Shown in pieces: positions 1-5,018 of a stretch of DNA of 5,025 bases. Source of the DNA: Bacteroidales bacterium UBA6431 (GTDB lineage: Bacteria; Bacteroidota; Bacteroidia; Bacteroidales; UBA932); NCBI GenBank assembly GCA_002439095.1, contig DJOT01000016.1, forward strand, positions 1 to 5,025, read 5' to 3'. The position numbers and the translations under genes are program-made. A model generated the notes under the pieces. It was not told the origin of the DNA. It searched no databases and saw only the letters and a list, made by a program, of their open reading frames with translations. The number at the start of each line of letters is the position of its first letter. Within the stretch, counting starts at the first letter, position 1.

Positions 1-2
1 CG

Positions 3-443
3 TACCTGCCGACGGAGCGTGTTCGGAAGCGCAATGCTGCGGGCTACGCTGTGGGCTGGGAGACCAGGGCTCTGGTGCACAACTACATCTTCATCCGCGA
101 CAGCCTCAACAACATCCGCCGCGTGAAGCGCGACATCCCCCATCTGAGATATTTCCTTGCGGCCGGCGGCCCTAGCGGTCTGGACACATGCCAGACTGTG
201 CCGGAGAAGCAGATGCAGGACTTCATGGCCTGCGTGCGTACGAGGGGTTCTAAGCTTCTTGAGGCTGGGATAGACATCAGCAAGGGCGACAAGGTCCGCG
301 TGTTGGCCGGCCCGTTCAAGGGGATCGAGGGAATATATATGCGTATGCCTGACCGCCACGAGAACAGGGTGGTGGTGCGGATCGAGGGTGTGGCTGCCGT
401 GGCGACGGCGGTCGTGCTGAAATGTGACGTGGAGAAGATATGA
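3..443 (+). CDS. upxY: UpxY-family transcription antiterminator (NusG paralogue), 5'-truncated
   Basis: The reading frame is open from the window edge, so the N-terminus is missing and 146 codons are visible. The visible residues resemble the end of an NGN domain: a basic stretch (RVRKR), then HNYIFIR, which corresponds to the HNLIFVR-like segment of UpxY proteins, then the RYF and EKQMQDFM segments. A KOW domain follows at about visible residues 93-146, starting at KGDKVRVLAGPFKGIEG. UpxY proteins bind RNA polymerase transcribing their own long polysaccharide operon and prevent premature termination in the leader. An internal GTG at 51 is not the true start, because conserved NGN sequence continues upstream of it. 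The stop overlaps the next start (ATGA), so the two are probably translationally coupled. Its target operon would normally be the one it heads. Family assignment is firm; which polysaccharide it serves is unknown. Confidence 0.88.
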   Translation, partial: YLPTERVRKRNAAGYAVGWETRALVHNYIFIRDSLNNIRRVKRDIPHLRYFLAAGGPSGLDTCQTVPEKQMQDFMACVRTRGSKLLEAGIDISKGDKVRVLAGPFKGIEGIYMRMPDRHENRVVVRIEGVAAVATAVVLKCDVEKI

Positions 444-1423
444 AAAGGGAAGAGTTGGAGAAGATGTTGCCGCTGTTGCGGCCGTGGCTTGGCCGTGCCG
501 GTGCGGACAGTCTTATGTTGACGTGTCAGCTTCGAACCTGTCTCGCGCTTGAGGGGCTTGAGGAGAGCGGATGCGGCTTGGCACCATGGATTGAGGAGAG
601 TTTGGAGTCTCTCGTCAGTGCTGCCCTTGAGAGAGCAGGAGAAATCTGCGATGCCGGAGAGGCTGCGCGCCTGCTTTATGCGGCGATGGATGCCTCGTTC
701 AACTCGGAGCGGCTGGGGGAGCGTTATGTGGAGCAGTGCCGGGCTTTGTCGGAGAGGGTGATAGAGCGTTTTCTCGAGGAGCGACGCTATGCCGGCGATG
801 AGGATGCGGAGCGTTCTGTTTTCCGCTTGATTGTACTCAATCTATATGGGGTGGGCGGTCCTGACGGGAAAGTGCATGCTGATTGGAGGTCGTTTCTGGA
901 TTCGCTTCTGGAGCGGTGGTCGGCTGAGTCGATGGGTTCTCCGCTGTGGCCCGGTCTCAGTGGGGAACAGCGCTTGAGGCGGCACACGGCGATGCTGGAG
1001 GAGGCTTATATGTTGGGTGACAGCCGCTATTCCGGGCTTCTGGAGCGGAGCTATGCGGAACTTGTCTGCGGCGCGGAGTTGCCTTCATCGGGTGGCGGTT
1101 CGCTTTCTAGCGGCGGAACGGACTTCGGCTATTTGTCAGCCCTGTATGATGCGGCCCTCGACGGGACGGACGGGCTGATGCCGGATCTGGCACTGATGGA
1201 TGCCGTGGCAGGCTTTTGTGATGAATTTGTTCTGGGCAGCCTCGCTCCGGCCCAGTCTCGCGATGCCGCGCTTGCTGGGGTATCAGGCTCTGATACGGCT
1301 GGCACTGGCATCCCTGCTTTCGCCCCGTCGGCAGGTCAGGCTCAAGCACTGGCGGTTTCTGTGCGCCACTGCTGCTGGCAGCTCTCCCGGCAGGCCGACG
1401 AGGAGTTCGACAGAAGTTTTTGA
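440..1423 (+). CDS. Hypothetical helical protein coupled to UpxY
   Basis: I do not recognise this 327-aa protein. The ATG overlaps the upxY stop by four bases, and a GGAG (431-434) lies 5 nt upstream, so the start is well placed. It is rich in Leu, Ala, Glu and Arg and predicted by eye to be mainly amphipathic helix, with no signal peptide or membrane segment. A Gly/Ser-rich linker at residues 215-227 (PSSGGGSLSSGGT) divides a roughly 210-residue N-terminal part from a roughly 100-residue C-terminal part. Two segments look loosely alike (near residues 78-115 and 230-265, both with a YxAaxD-like start and a final E-x-F-L/V), which could be a weak internal repeat. In B. fragilis the gene after upxY encodes UpxZ, an inhibitor of other UpxY proteins, of about half this length. 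Position suggests a regulatory partner, but no sequence similarity to UpxZ is evident to me. Codon use is GC-rich, like upxY. Confidence 0.8.
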   Translation: MKREELEKMLPLLRPWLGRAGADSLMLTCQLRTCLALEGLEESGCGLAPWIEESLESLVSAALERAGEICDAGEAARLLYAAMDASFNSERLGERYVEQCRALSERVIERFLEERRYAGDEDAERSVFRLIVLNLYGVGGPDGKVHADWRSFLDSLLERWSAESMGSPLWPGLSGEQRLRRHTAMLEEAYMLGDSRYSGLLERSYAELVCGAELPSSGGGSLSSGGTDFGYLSALYDAALDGTDGLMPDLALMDAVAGFCDEFVLGSLAPAQSRDAALAGVSGSDTAGTGIPAFAPSAGQAQALAVSVRHCCWQLSRQADEEFDRSF

Positions 1424-1463
1424 GGTGCTGCTTTGGAAATATCTTTGAGAAAGATTATCTTTG
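1419..1463 (+). promoter_or_regulatory. Tandem Bacteroidota-type promoters for the DUF234 ATPase
   Basis: Two exact copies of the -7 consensus TATCTTTG lie at 1440-1447 and 1456-1463. The second has TTTG at 1432-1435, 20 nt upstream, an ideal -33 spacing. The first has TTTG at 1419-1422, 17 nt upstream, overlapping the stop of the preceding gene. Transcription from the second would begin near 1469-1471, leaving a leader of about 15 nt before the ATG at 1485. This placement argues against the TTG at 1461, which lies inside the -7 box, as the start codon. Confidence 0.7.
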
Positions 1464-1476
1464 AGAAAGATATTTC
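1436..1476. repeat. 41-bp interrupted palindrome made of two 16-bp tandem units
   Basis: The unit TATCTTTGAGAAAGAT occurs twice head to tail (1440-1455 and 1456-1471). Each unit holds a small inverted repeat, ATCTTT-GAG-AAAGAT. The flanks extend the symmetry: GAAATATCTTT (1436-1446) pairs with AAAGATATTTC (1466-1476). Overall 34 of 40 positions around the central T at 1456 are symmetric, the exceptions being the two GAG triplets. It covers both -7 boxes, as expected of an operator. In readthrough RNA from upstream it could form a long hairpin with a 3x3 internal loop. No U-tract follows, so it is not a standard terminator. Confidence 0.85.
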
Positions 1477-1484
1477 ACGAGTTT

Positions 1485-2873
1485 ATGGTTCTGAAAGAAT
1501 TTTTGGACAGGGAAAAAGATGTCAGACGGCTTCGCGCAGCTCTGGATCGTCCTGATCCTCAATTTATAGTGATATACGGAAGACGGCGTATCGGCAAGTC
1601 CTCCTTGATAAAGCATGTCATAGCTCAAGCTAAGGATATCTACTTTCTGAGCGACCAGACTTCAGAGCAGAACCAGCGCATGCTGTTTTCCCGCTCTGTG
1701 GCGGAACTGATAGAAGGATTTGACAAAGTTGTATATCCGGACTGGGAAACTGTTTTCCGTGCGTTGAACAACCAGTTGCCGTGTAGGATAACTATTTGTC
1801 TTGATGAGTTTCCGTACCTTGTAAAAAGTTGTCCATCGCTTCCGTCCGTCATCCAGAAGCTGCTGAATTTCAAAATATTCAAGTTCGATCTGGTGTTGTG
1901 CGGCTCATCGCAGCAGCTGATGTACAGTTGCGTGATGGACAAGAAGTCTCCGCTTTATGGGCTGGCTGATGAGATAATAAAACTTTCACCCATTCCTGCC
2001 GGGTATATCAGCAAGGCACTGGATTGCAGTGCATCGCAGGCTGTGGAGGAATATTCTATATGGGGAGGTGTCCCAAGGTATTGGGAGCTGCGGAACGATT
2101 ATCCCGATATGGAGTCCGCCATACGGAATCTGCTTCTGGATACGCAGGGTATCCTGTCAGACGAACCGCAGAGGCTTCTTCGTGACGATATGCGTGAGAC
2201 GATACAGTCGGCGACGCTCCTTTCTATAATCGGAGAAGGTTCGAGCAAAATATCGGAGATAGCTTCGCGGGCCGGAAAACCGGCAAGTGAAATCACCGAG
2301 ACATTGAAAAAGCTCCGGGATCTCGGTTTTGTTGCCCGGGAAGTGCCTTTTGGTGAAGATGAGAAGAACAGCAAGAAGGGGCTCTATCACATAAGTGATT
2401 CTTTGTTCAGGTTTTACTACAAGTTCGTTTCTCCATATATCTCTCTGCTTGAGCTGGGTGATTCGGATGCAGTGATGGCACTGTTCCGTAATCAACAGGC
2501 ATCTTATACGGGAGTGTGCTGGGAGCATCTGTGCCGGCGTTTCGTGAGCGGGCGGTCTATTGACGGGGTGCTGTACAACCGGGCATCCCGGTGGTGGGGG
2601 AAGGCTTTCCCGGAAGGTGAAAGGGAGGGCAGGATGATGGAGTTTGATGTCGTGGCAGAGTCTTTTGACAAGAAGCACATCCTGATAGGCGAGTGCAAGT
2701 GGACTCGTTCTGAAAATGCCGAGGCAATAGTTAAGGAAATAAGTTCTGCTGTGCCGTATCTGCCTTTTATCAAGAAGGGGCAGTCCGTGCAGGTTGTTCT
2801 GTTTATGAAAAATGAGCCATTGAACCGGTCTTCGGCAAAGGTATTCCTTCCGGAAGACGTTCTGGCTGTTTGA
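1485..2873 (+). CDS. P-loop ATPase with DUF234-type C-terminal PD-(D/E)XK-like domain
   Basis: This 462-aa protein has the layout of the ATPase_2 (archaeal-type ATPase) plus DUF234 family. The N-terminal FLDREKDVRRL (residues 6-16) is the usual lead-in. Walker A is GRRRIGKSS (32-40), Walker B is ICLDEF (104-109) and the sensor-like strand is VLCGSS (137-142). A winged-helix-like region (ISEIASRAG...ETLKKLRDLGFV) falls near 245-286. The C-terminal part carries MEFDVVAE (D388) and IGECKW (E403-x-K405), a D...ExK arrangement typical of the PD-(D/E)XK nuclease fold. The biological role of the family is not established; nuclease activity is inference. I chose ATG 1485 because the in-frame TTG at 1461 lies inside the -7 box. 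No clear ribosome binding site is seen. Codon use is more AT-rich than in the gene before or after, suggesting separate acquisition. rfbC starts 14 nt after its stop and is probably cotranscribed. Confidence 0.88.
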   Translation: MVLKEFLDREKDVRRLRAALDRPDPQFIVIYGRRRIGKSSLIKHVIAQAKDIYFLSDQTSEQNQRMLFSRSVAELIEGFDKVVYPDWETVFRALNNQLPCRITICLDEFPYLVKSCPSLPSVIQKLLNFKIFKFDLVLCGSSQQLMYSCVMDKKSPLYGLADEIIKLSPIPAGYISKALDCSASQAVEEYSIWGGVPRYWELRNDYPDMESAIRNLLLDTQGILSDEPQRLLRDDMRETIQSATLLSIIGEGSSKISEIASRAGKPASEITETLKKLRDLGFVAREVPFGEDEKNSKKGLYHISDSLFRFYYKFVSPYISLLELGDSDAVMALFRNQQASYTGVCWEHLCRRFVSGRSIDGVLYNRASRWWGKAFPEGEREGRMMEFDVVAESFDKKHILIGECKWTRSENAEAIVKEISSAVPYLPFIKKGQSVQVVLFMKNEPLNRSSAKVFLPEDVLAV

Positions 2874-2887
2874 GACGAGAGTTTATC

Positions 2888-3454
2888 ATGGAAGTAATAA
2901 AGACAAACATAGAGGGTGCGCTTATCATCGAGCCGATGGTGTTCGAGGACGCGAGGGGATATTTTTTTGAGAGCTTCTCGCAACGGGAGTTCGATGCCAA
3001 GGTCGGGCCGGTGCGCTTCGTGCAAGACAACGAGTCGATGTCCAGTTATGGGGTGATGCGCGGCCTGCATTTTCAGGCGCCGCCGTTCGCCCAGAGCAAG
3101 CTCGTGCGCTGCGTGCGCGGCAGGGTGCTGGATGTTGCGTTGGATATCCGGCGCGGCAGCCCCACTTACGGGCAACACGTGGCAGTTGAGTTGAGCGAAG
3201 ATAATCACTGCCAGTTCTTCATCCCGCGCGGCTTCGCGCATGGCTTTGCCGTTTTGAGCGAGGAGGCGGTGTTCCAGTACAAGTGCGACGAGTACTATCA
3301 TCCGGAGTCGGAAGGTGGCATCAGTATTCTGGACAGCAGTCTCGGCATCGACTGGCACATCCCTGCGGATCACATCGTCTTGAGCGAGAAGGATACGGAG
3401 CACCTGTTGCTGAGGGACTTCGTGAGCCCGTTCTCTTATGATTTGAAGCAGTAG
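2888..3454 (+). CDS. rfbC: dTDP-4-dehydrorhamnose 3,5-epimerase
   Basis: This 188-aa cytoplasmic cupin enzyme converts dTDP-4-keto-6-deoxy-D-glucose to dTDP-4-keto-L-rhamnose, the third step of dTDP-L-rhamnose synthesis for surface polysaccharides. Family hallmarks are visible: ARGYFFESF (residues 22-30), FVQDNESMS (44-52), MRGLHFQ with the catalytic His61, Lys71 in QSKLVRC, PRGFAHGF (113-120), and Tyr131 in QYKCDEYY. Length is normal for RmlC. The start is ATG 2888, giving the usual MEVIKTNIEG opening; the in-frame TTG at 2870 would add six residues not typical of the family. It begins 14 nt after the ATPase stop with no visible promoter, so it depends on upstream transcription. The partners rfbA, rfbB and rfbD are not in the window. 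The strongly GC-rich codons resemble genes 1 and 2 rather than the two ATPases. Confidence 0.96.
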   Translation: MEVIKTNIEGALIIEPMVFEDARGYFFESFSQREFDAKVGPVRFVQDNESMSSYGVMRGLHFQAPPFAQSKLVRCVRGRVLDVALDIRRGSPTYGQHVAVELSEDNHCQFFIPRGFAHGFAVLSEEAVFQYKCDEYYHPESEGGISILDSSLGIDWHIPADHIVLSEKDTEHLLLRDFVSPFSYDLKQ

Positions 3455-3462
3455 CGGCTCCG

Positions 3463-3511
3463 ATGCACTGTATGAGTGCATGAATTGTGAAAAATTTGCA
3501 CTCATTGAGTG
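3463..3511. repeat. Cluster of TGCACTCA-type half-sites in opposite orientations
   Basis: Related half-sites are packed between rfbC and the next promoter. ATGCACT (3463-3469) pairs with AGTGCAT (3475-3481) across 5 nt. ATGAGTGCA (3472-3480) pairs perfectly with TGCACTCAT (3497-3505) across 16 nt. CACTCA (3499-3504) pairs with TGAGTG (3506-3511) across one base. The direct repeat GTGAAAAAT also recurs at 3487-3495 and 3509-3517, 22 bp apart, about two helical turns. The group overlaps the -33 box at 3495-3498, so binding of a dimeric regulator is plausible. Alternatively, the first hairpins may form in the RNA behind rfbC, but no U-tract follows them. Confidence 0.65.
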
Positions 3512-3527
3512 AAAAATGCTATCTTTG
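3495..3527 (+). promoter_or_regulatory. Bacteroidota-type promoter for the DUF4143 ATPase
   Basis: TTTG at 3495-3498 and TATCTTTG at 3520-3527 are separated by 21 nt, a close match to the -33/-7 consensus. Transcription would begin near 3533-3535, about 18 nt before the ATG at 3552. The in-frame ATG at 3516 lies upstream of the -7 box and would not be in this transcript. Confidence 0.8.
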
Positions 3528-3542
3528 TGTCCGGACACAAAG
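3523..3542. promoter_or_regulatory. Perfect 20-bp palindrome over -7 box, candidate operator
   Basis: CTTTGTGTCCGGACACAAAG reads identically on both strands with no spacer. Its left arm contains most of the -7 element, its centre sits at the expected transcription start, and its right arm runs into the ribosome binding site. Because the start site falls near the centre, the RNA would carry little more than the right arm, so an RNA hairpin is unlikely and a DNA-binding dimer site is the better reading. The cognate protein is unknown. Confidence 0.65.
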
Positions 3543-3545
3543 GAG
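3539..3545 (+). promoter_or_regulatory. Strong Shine-Dalgarno deciding the start at 3552
   Basis: AAAGGAG ends 6 nt before ATG 3552. It is the clearest ribosome binding site in the window, in a lineage where such sites are usually weak, and it favours ATG 3552 over the upstream in-frame ATG at 3516. Confidence 0.8.
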
Positions 3546-3551
3546 TTCAGT

Positions 3552-4727
3552 ATGGTTGATGAGTCTTTATATGCTTATATGCGGCTGCAGCTGGTGCTGA
3601 CGTCCAGCAGATTTCACAGATACCTTTATGACAGGGTGAACTGGTCTGCGCGGATGGTAGCTATCACTGGCGCTAGGGGAGTGGGTAAATCCACAATGGT
3701 GCTTCAGCATCTCAAGGAGCAGCCAGCCGACTGCAAATATCTGTATGTTTCAGCTGACCATACGTATTTCAGCACCCATTCTCTTGTCGAGGTGGCTGAT
3801 GAGTTTTCTAAAGAATCAGGCGGGCTTCTCGTCATAGATGAGGTCCACAAATACTCCGACTGGTCCAGACAACTCAAGCAGATTTATGATACTCATCCTG
3901 ACATGCGCGTCATTTTCACCGGTTCTTCCGTTCTGGATATCATGGACGGTGTGGCCGACTTGAGTCGAAGGGTGCTGCAATACACATTATATGGGTTGTC
4001 GTTCCGGGAGTTCCTCGAACTGTTCCACAATATCAAAGCTGCGAAATACACGCTGGATGAGATACTTGCTGGAAAGGCTCAGATAGAAGGGCTTCTGCAT
4101 CCTCTTCCGCTTTTCCGCCAATACCTTTCGGAAGGCTATTACCCATTTGCCATAGAGGGGGACTTTCCGATGCGGATGCAGAATGTCATAACGAAGACGA
4201 TAGAGTCGGATATTGCTCAATACGCTGAGATCAAAGCTGCTACGGCGAAAAAACTTAAAAAGATGCTGGCCGTTGTGTCGACTCTTGCCCCGTATAAACC
4301 TAATGCGGACAGACTGGCGTCGGAGATCGGTGTCAGCCGCAACAGCGTCCCCGAATATCTGGCTCTGCTTGAAAAGGCCCAGTTGATCGGCCAACTCAGG
4401 GACGATACCGGGGGGATGCGTGGGCTTGGTAAGGTCGAAAAGGTATACATTGACAATCCGAACCTCATGACAGTCCTGTCGGGCGGCAAGGCGGATATAG
4501 GCAATATGAGGGAAACCTTTTTCTACAACCAGATGAGGGTGGAGAACGAGGTCATCTCTTCTCGCCAGTCTGATTTTGTCGTAGATGGACGGACATTCGA
4601 GATCGGAGGCAGGAATAAGGGTAAGCGTCAGATAGAGAACCTCGAAAACGCGTACGTGGTGAAGGACGATATCGAGTTCGCTCAAGGCAACACCATACCG
4701 CTCTGGGCTTTCGGGCTGAATTATTAG
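3552..4727 (+). CDS. AAA_14/DUF4143-type P-loop ATPase
   Basis: This 391-aa protein matches the widespread ATP-binding family with an N-terminal AAA_14 domain and a C-terminal DUF4143 region. Walker A is GARGVGKST (residues 40-48), Walker B is LLVIDEVHKY (92-101), and the sensor strand is VIFTGSS (120-126). DLSRRV (136-141), followed by YGLSFREFLEL, is characteristic of the family. A winged-helix segment lies near 252-280 (ASEIGVSRNSVPEYLALLEKAQLI). The C-terminal core has DFVVDGRTFEIGG (D341, E350) and then K356/K358, a degenerate PD-(D/E)XK-like pattern. The function of these proteins is not established; they are commonly multicopy accessory genes in Bacteroidota. It has its own promoter and strong ribosome binding site. 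Codon use is more AT-rich than rfbC. It differs in sequence from the ATPase at 1485-2873 and belongs to another subfamily, so the two are not a recent duplication. Confidence 0.9.
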   Translation: MVDESLYAYMRLQLVLTSSRFHRYLYDRVNWSARMVAITGARGVGKSTMVLQHLKEQPADCKYLYVSADHTYFSTHSLVEVADEFSKESGGLLVIDEVHKYSDWSRQLKQIYDTHPDMRVIFTGSSVLDIMDGVADLSRRVLQYTLYGLSFREFLELFHNIKAAKYTLDEILAGKAQIEGLLHPLPLFRQYLSEGYYPFAIEGDFPMRMQNVITKTIESDIAQYAEIKAATAKKLKKMLAVVSTLAPYKPNADRLASEIGVSRNSVPEYLALLEKAQLIGQLRDDTGGMRGLGKVEKVYIDNPNLMTVLSGGKADIGNMRETFFYNQMRVENEVISSRQSDFVVDGRTFEIGGRNKGKRQIENLENAYVVKDDIEFAQGNTIPLWAFGLNY

Positions 4728-4741
4728 TCATCCGGTAGGTC

Positions 4742-4788
4742 AAAAAATACAGAGTACCCATTCGTGATAGAATAAATACTCTGTTTTT
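4742..4788. terminator. Bidirectional terminator-like hairpin
   Basis: ACAGAGTA (4749-4756) pairs with TACTCTGT (4777-4784) across a 20-nt loop. On the + strand it is followed by a T run (4784-4788) and could end the ATPase transcript 20 to 60 nt after its stop. On the - strand it is followed by six T (4747 to 4742). The stem is AT-rich and the loop long, so efficiency may be modest. Confidence 0.55.
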
Positions 4789-4845
4789 GTTTGCTCAACG
4801 TTTGCGAGGCGCTTATCTCTCACGGTTGAATTTTTTTTCGTGATG

Positions 4846-4877
4846 CAAAGGTAGCAAAACTTTTCTGAAGTTTCCAA
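4846..4877 (-). promoter_or_regulatory. Leftward Bacteroidota-type promoter
   Basis: Read on the - strand, TACCTTTG (4853 to 4846) matches the -7 consensus and TTG (4877 to 4875) lies 21 nt upstream as a partial -33 element. Transcription would begin near 4838-4841 and run toward the hairpin at 4742-4788. No convincing leftward coding sequence follows: the frame beginning at 4761 lies opposite the ATPase 3' end and looks like a shadow. Confidence 0.45.
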
Positions 4878-4970
4878 GAAAGTTCACGATAATAAAATGA
4901 ATACTTGTATCTCAACATCATACTTCTGCGCCCGGAAGTTTGACACCTGATTTTCCCGATATTTTCACTG

Positions 4971-4995
4971 GAGAGGCCTGAGGCCTCTTTTTTTT
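4971..4995 (+). terminator. Intrinsic terminator
   Basis: AGAGGCC (4972-4978), loop TGA, and GGCCTCT (4982-4988) form a perfect 7-bp GC-rich stem followed by eight T (4988-4995). This is a textbook rho-independent terminator for rightward transcription. It lies about 240 nt beyond the ATPase stop, so it either catches readthrough past the weaker hairpin at 4742-4788 or insulates the promoter that follows immediately. Confidence 0.85.
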
Positions 4996-5018
4996 GTCAA
5001 ATAAATTCCTTATCTTTG
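4993..5018 (+). promoter_or_regulatory. Promoter for a gene beyond the right edge
   Basis: TATCTTTG (5011-5018) is an exact -7 match, with a start expected near 5025. The nearest TTTG (4993-4996) is only 14 nt upstream, shorter than the usual 19-21; at the ideal distance there is only the T run of the terminator. The -7 box is convincing and the -33 element is weak. The gene driven lies outside the window. Confidence 0.55.

Noticed and set aside
1200..1448. Possible frameshift of the unknown gene into another + frame, ending near 1448
   Set aside because: The original frame continues with uniform codon use and a plausible helical C-terminus to 1423. The alternative frame would read through the promoter palindrome. 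Homologues would be needed to reopen this.
1461..1484. TTG at 1461 as start of the DUF234 ATPase
   Set aside because: It lies inside the -7 box; ATG 1485 gives the usual N-terminus just before FLDRE.
2870..2887. TTG at 2870 as start of rfbC
   Set aside because: The family normally begins at the MEVIK-type sequence, which corresponds to ATG 2888.
1436..3505. Invertible (phase-variable) promoter segment as in Bacteroides capsule loci
   Set aside because: The inverted repeats have spacers of 16 nt or less and lie over promoter elements. No pair of matching repeats flanks a promoter-sized segment.
2504..3538. Long open frame of 344 codons on the - strand
   Set aside because: It lies opposite rfbC and the ATPase 3' end, both clearly real. 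Its translation shows no recognisable family, and GC-rich codon use on the + strand readily opens such frames.
3516..3551. ATG at 3516 as start of the DUF4143 ATPase
   Set aside because: It precedes the -7 box, and the strong AAAGGAG serves ATG 3552.
3987..4685. 232-codon open frame on the - strand
   Set aside because: It lies opposite the DUF4143 ATPase, whose motifs are unambiguous, and has no promoter or ribosome binding site of its own.
4897..4950. 17-codon leader peptide before the terminator at 4971
   Set aside because: It has no ribosome binding site, no run of regulatory codons and no upstream promoter reading into it. The promoter for the next gene lies after the terminator, so attenuation does not fit.
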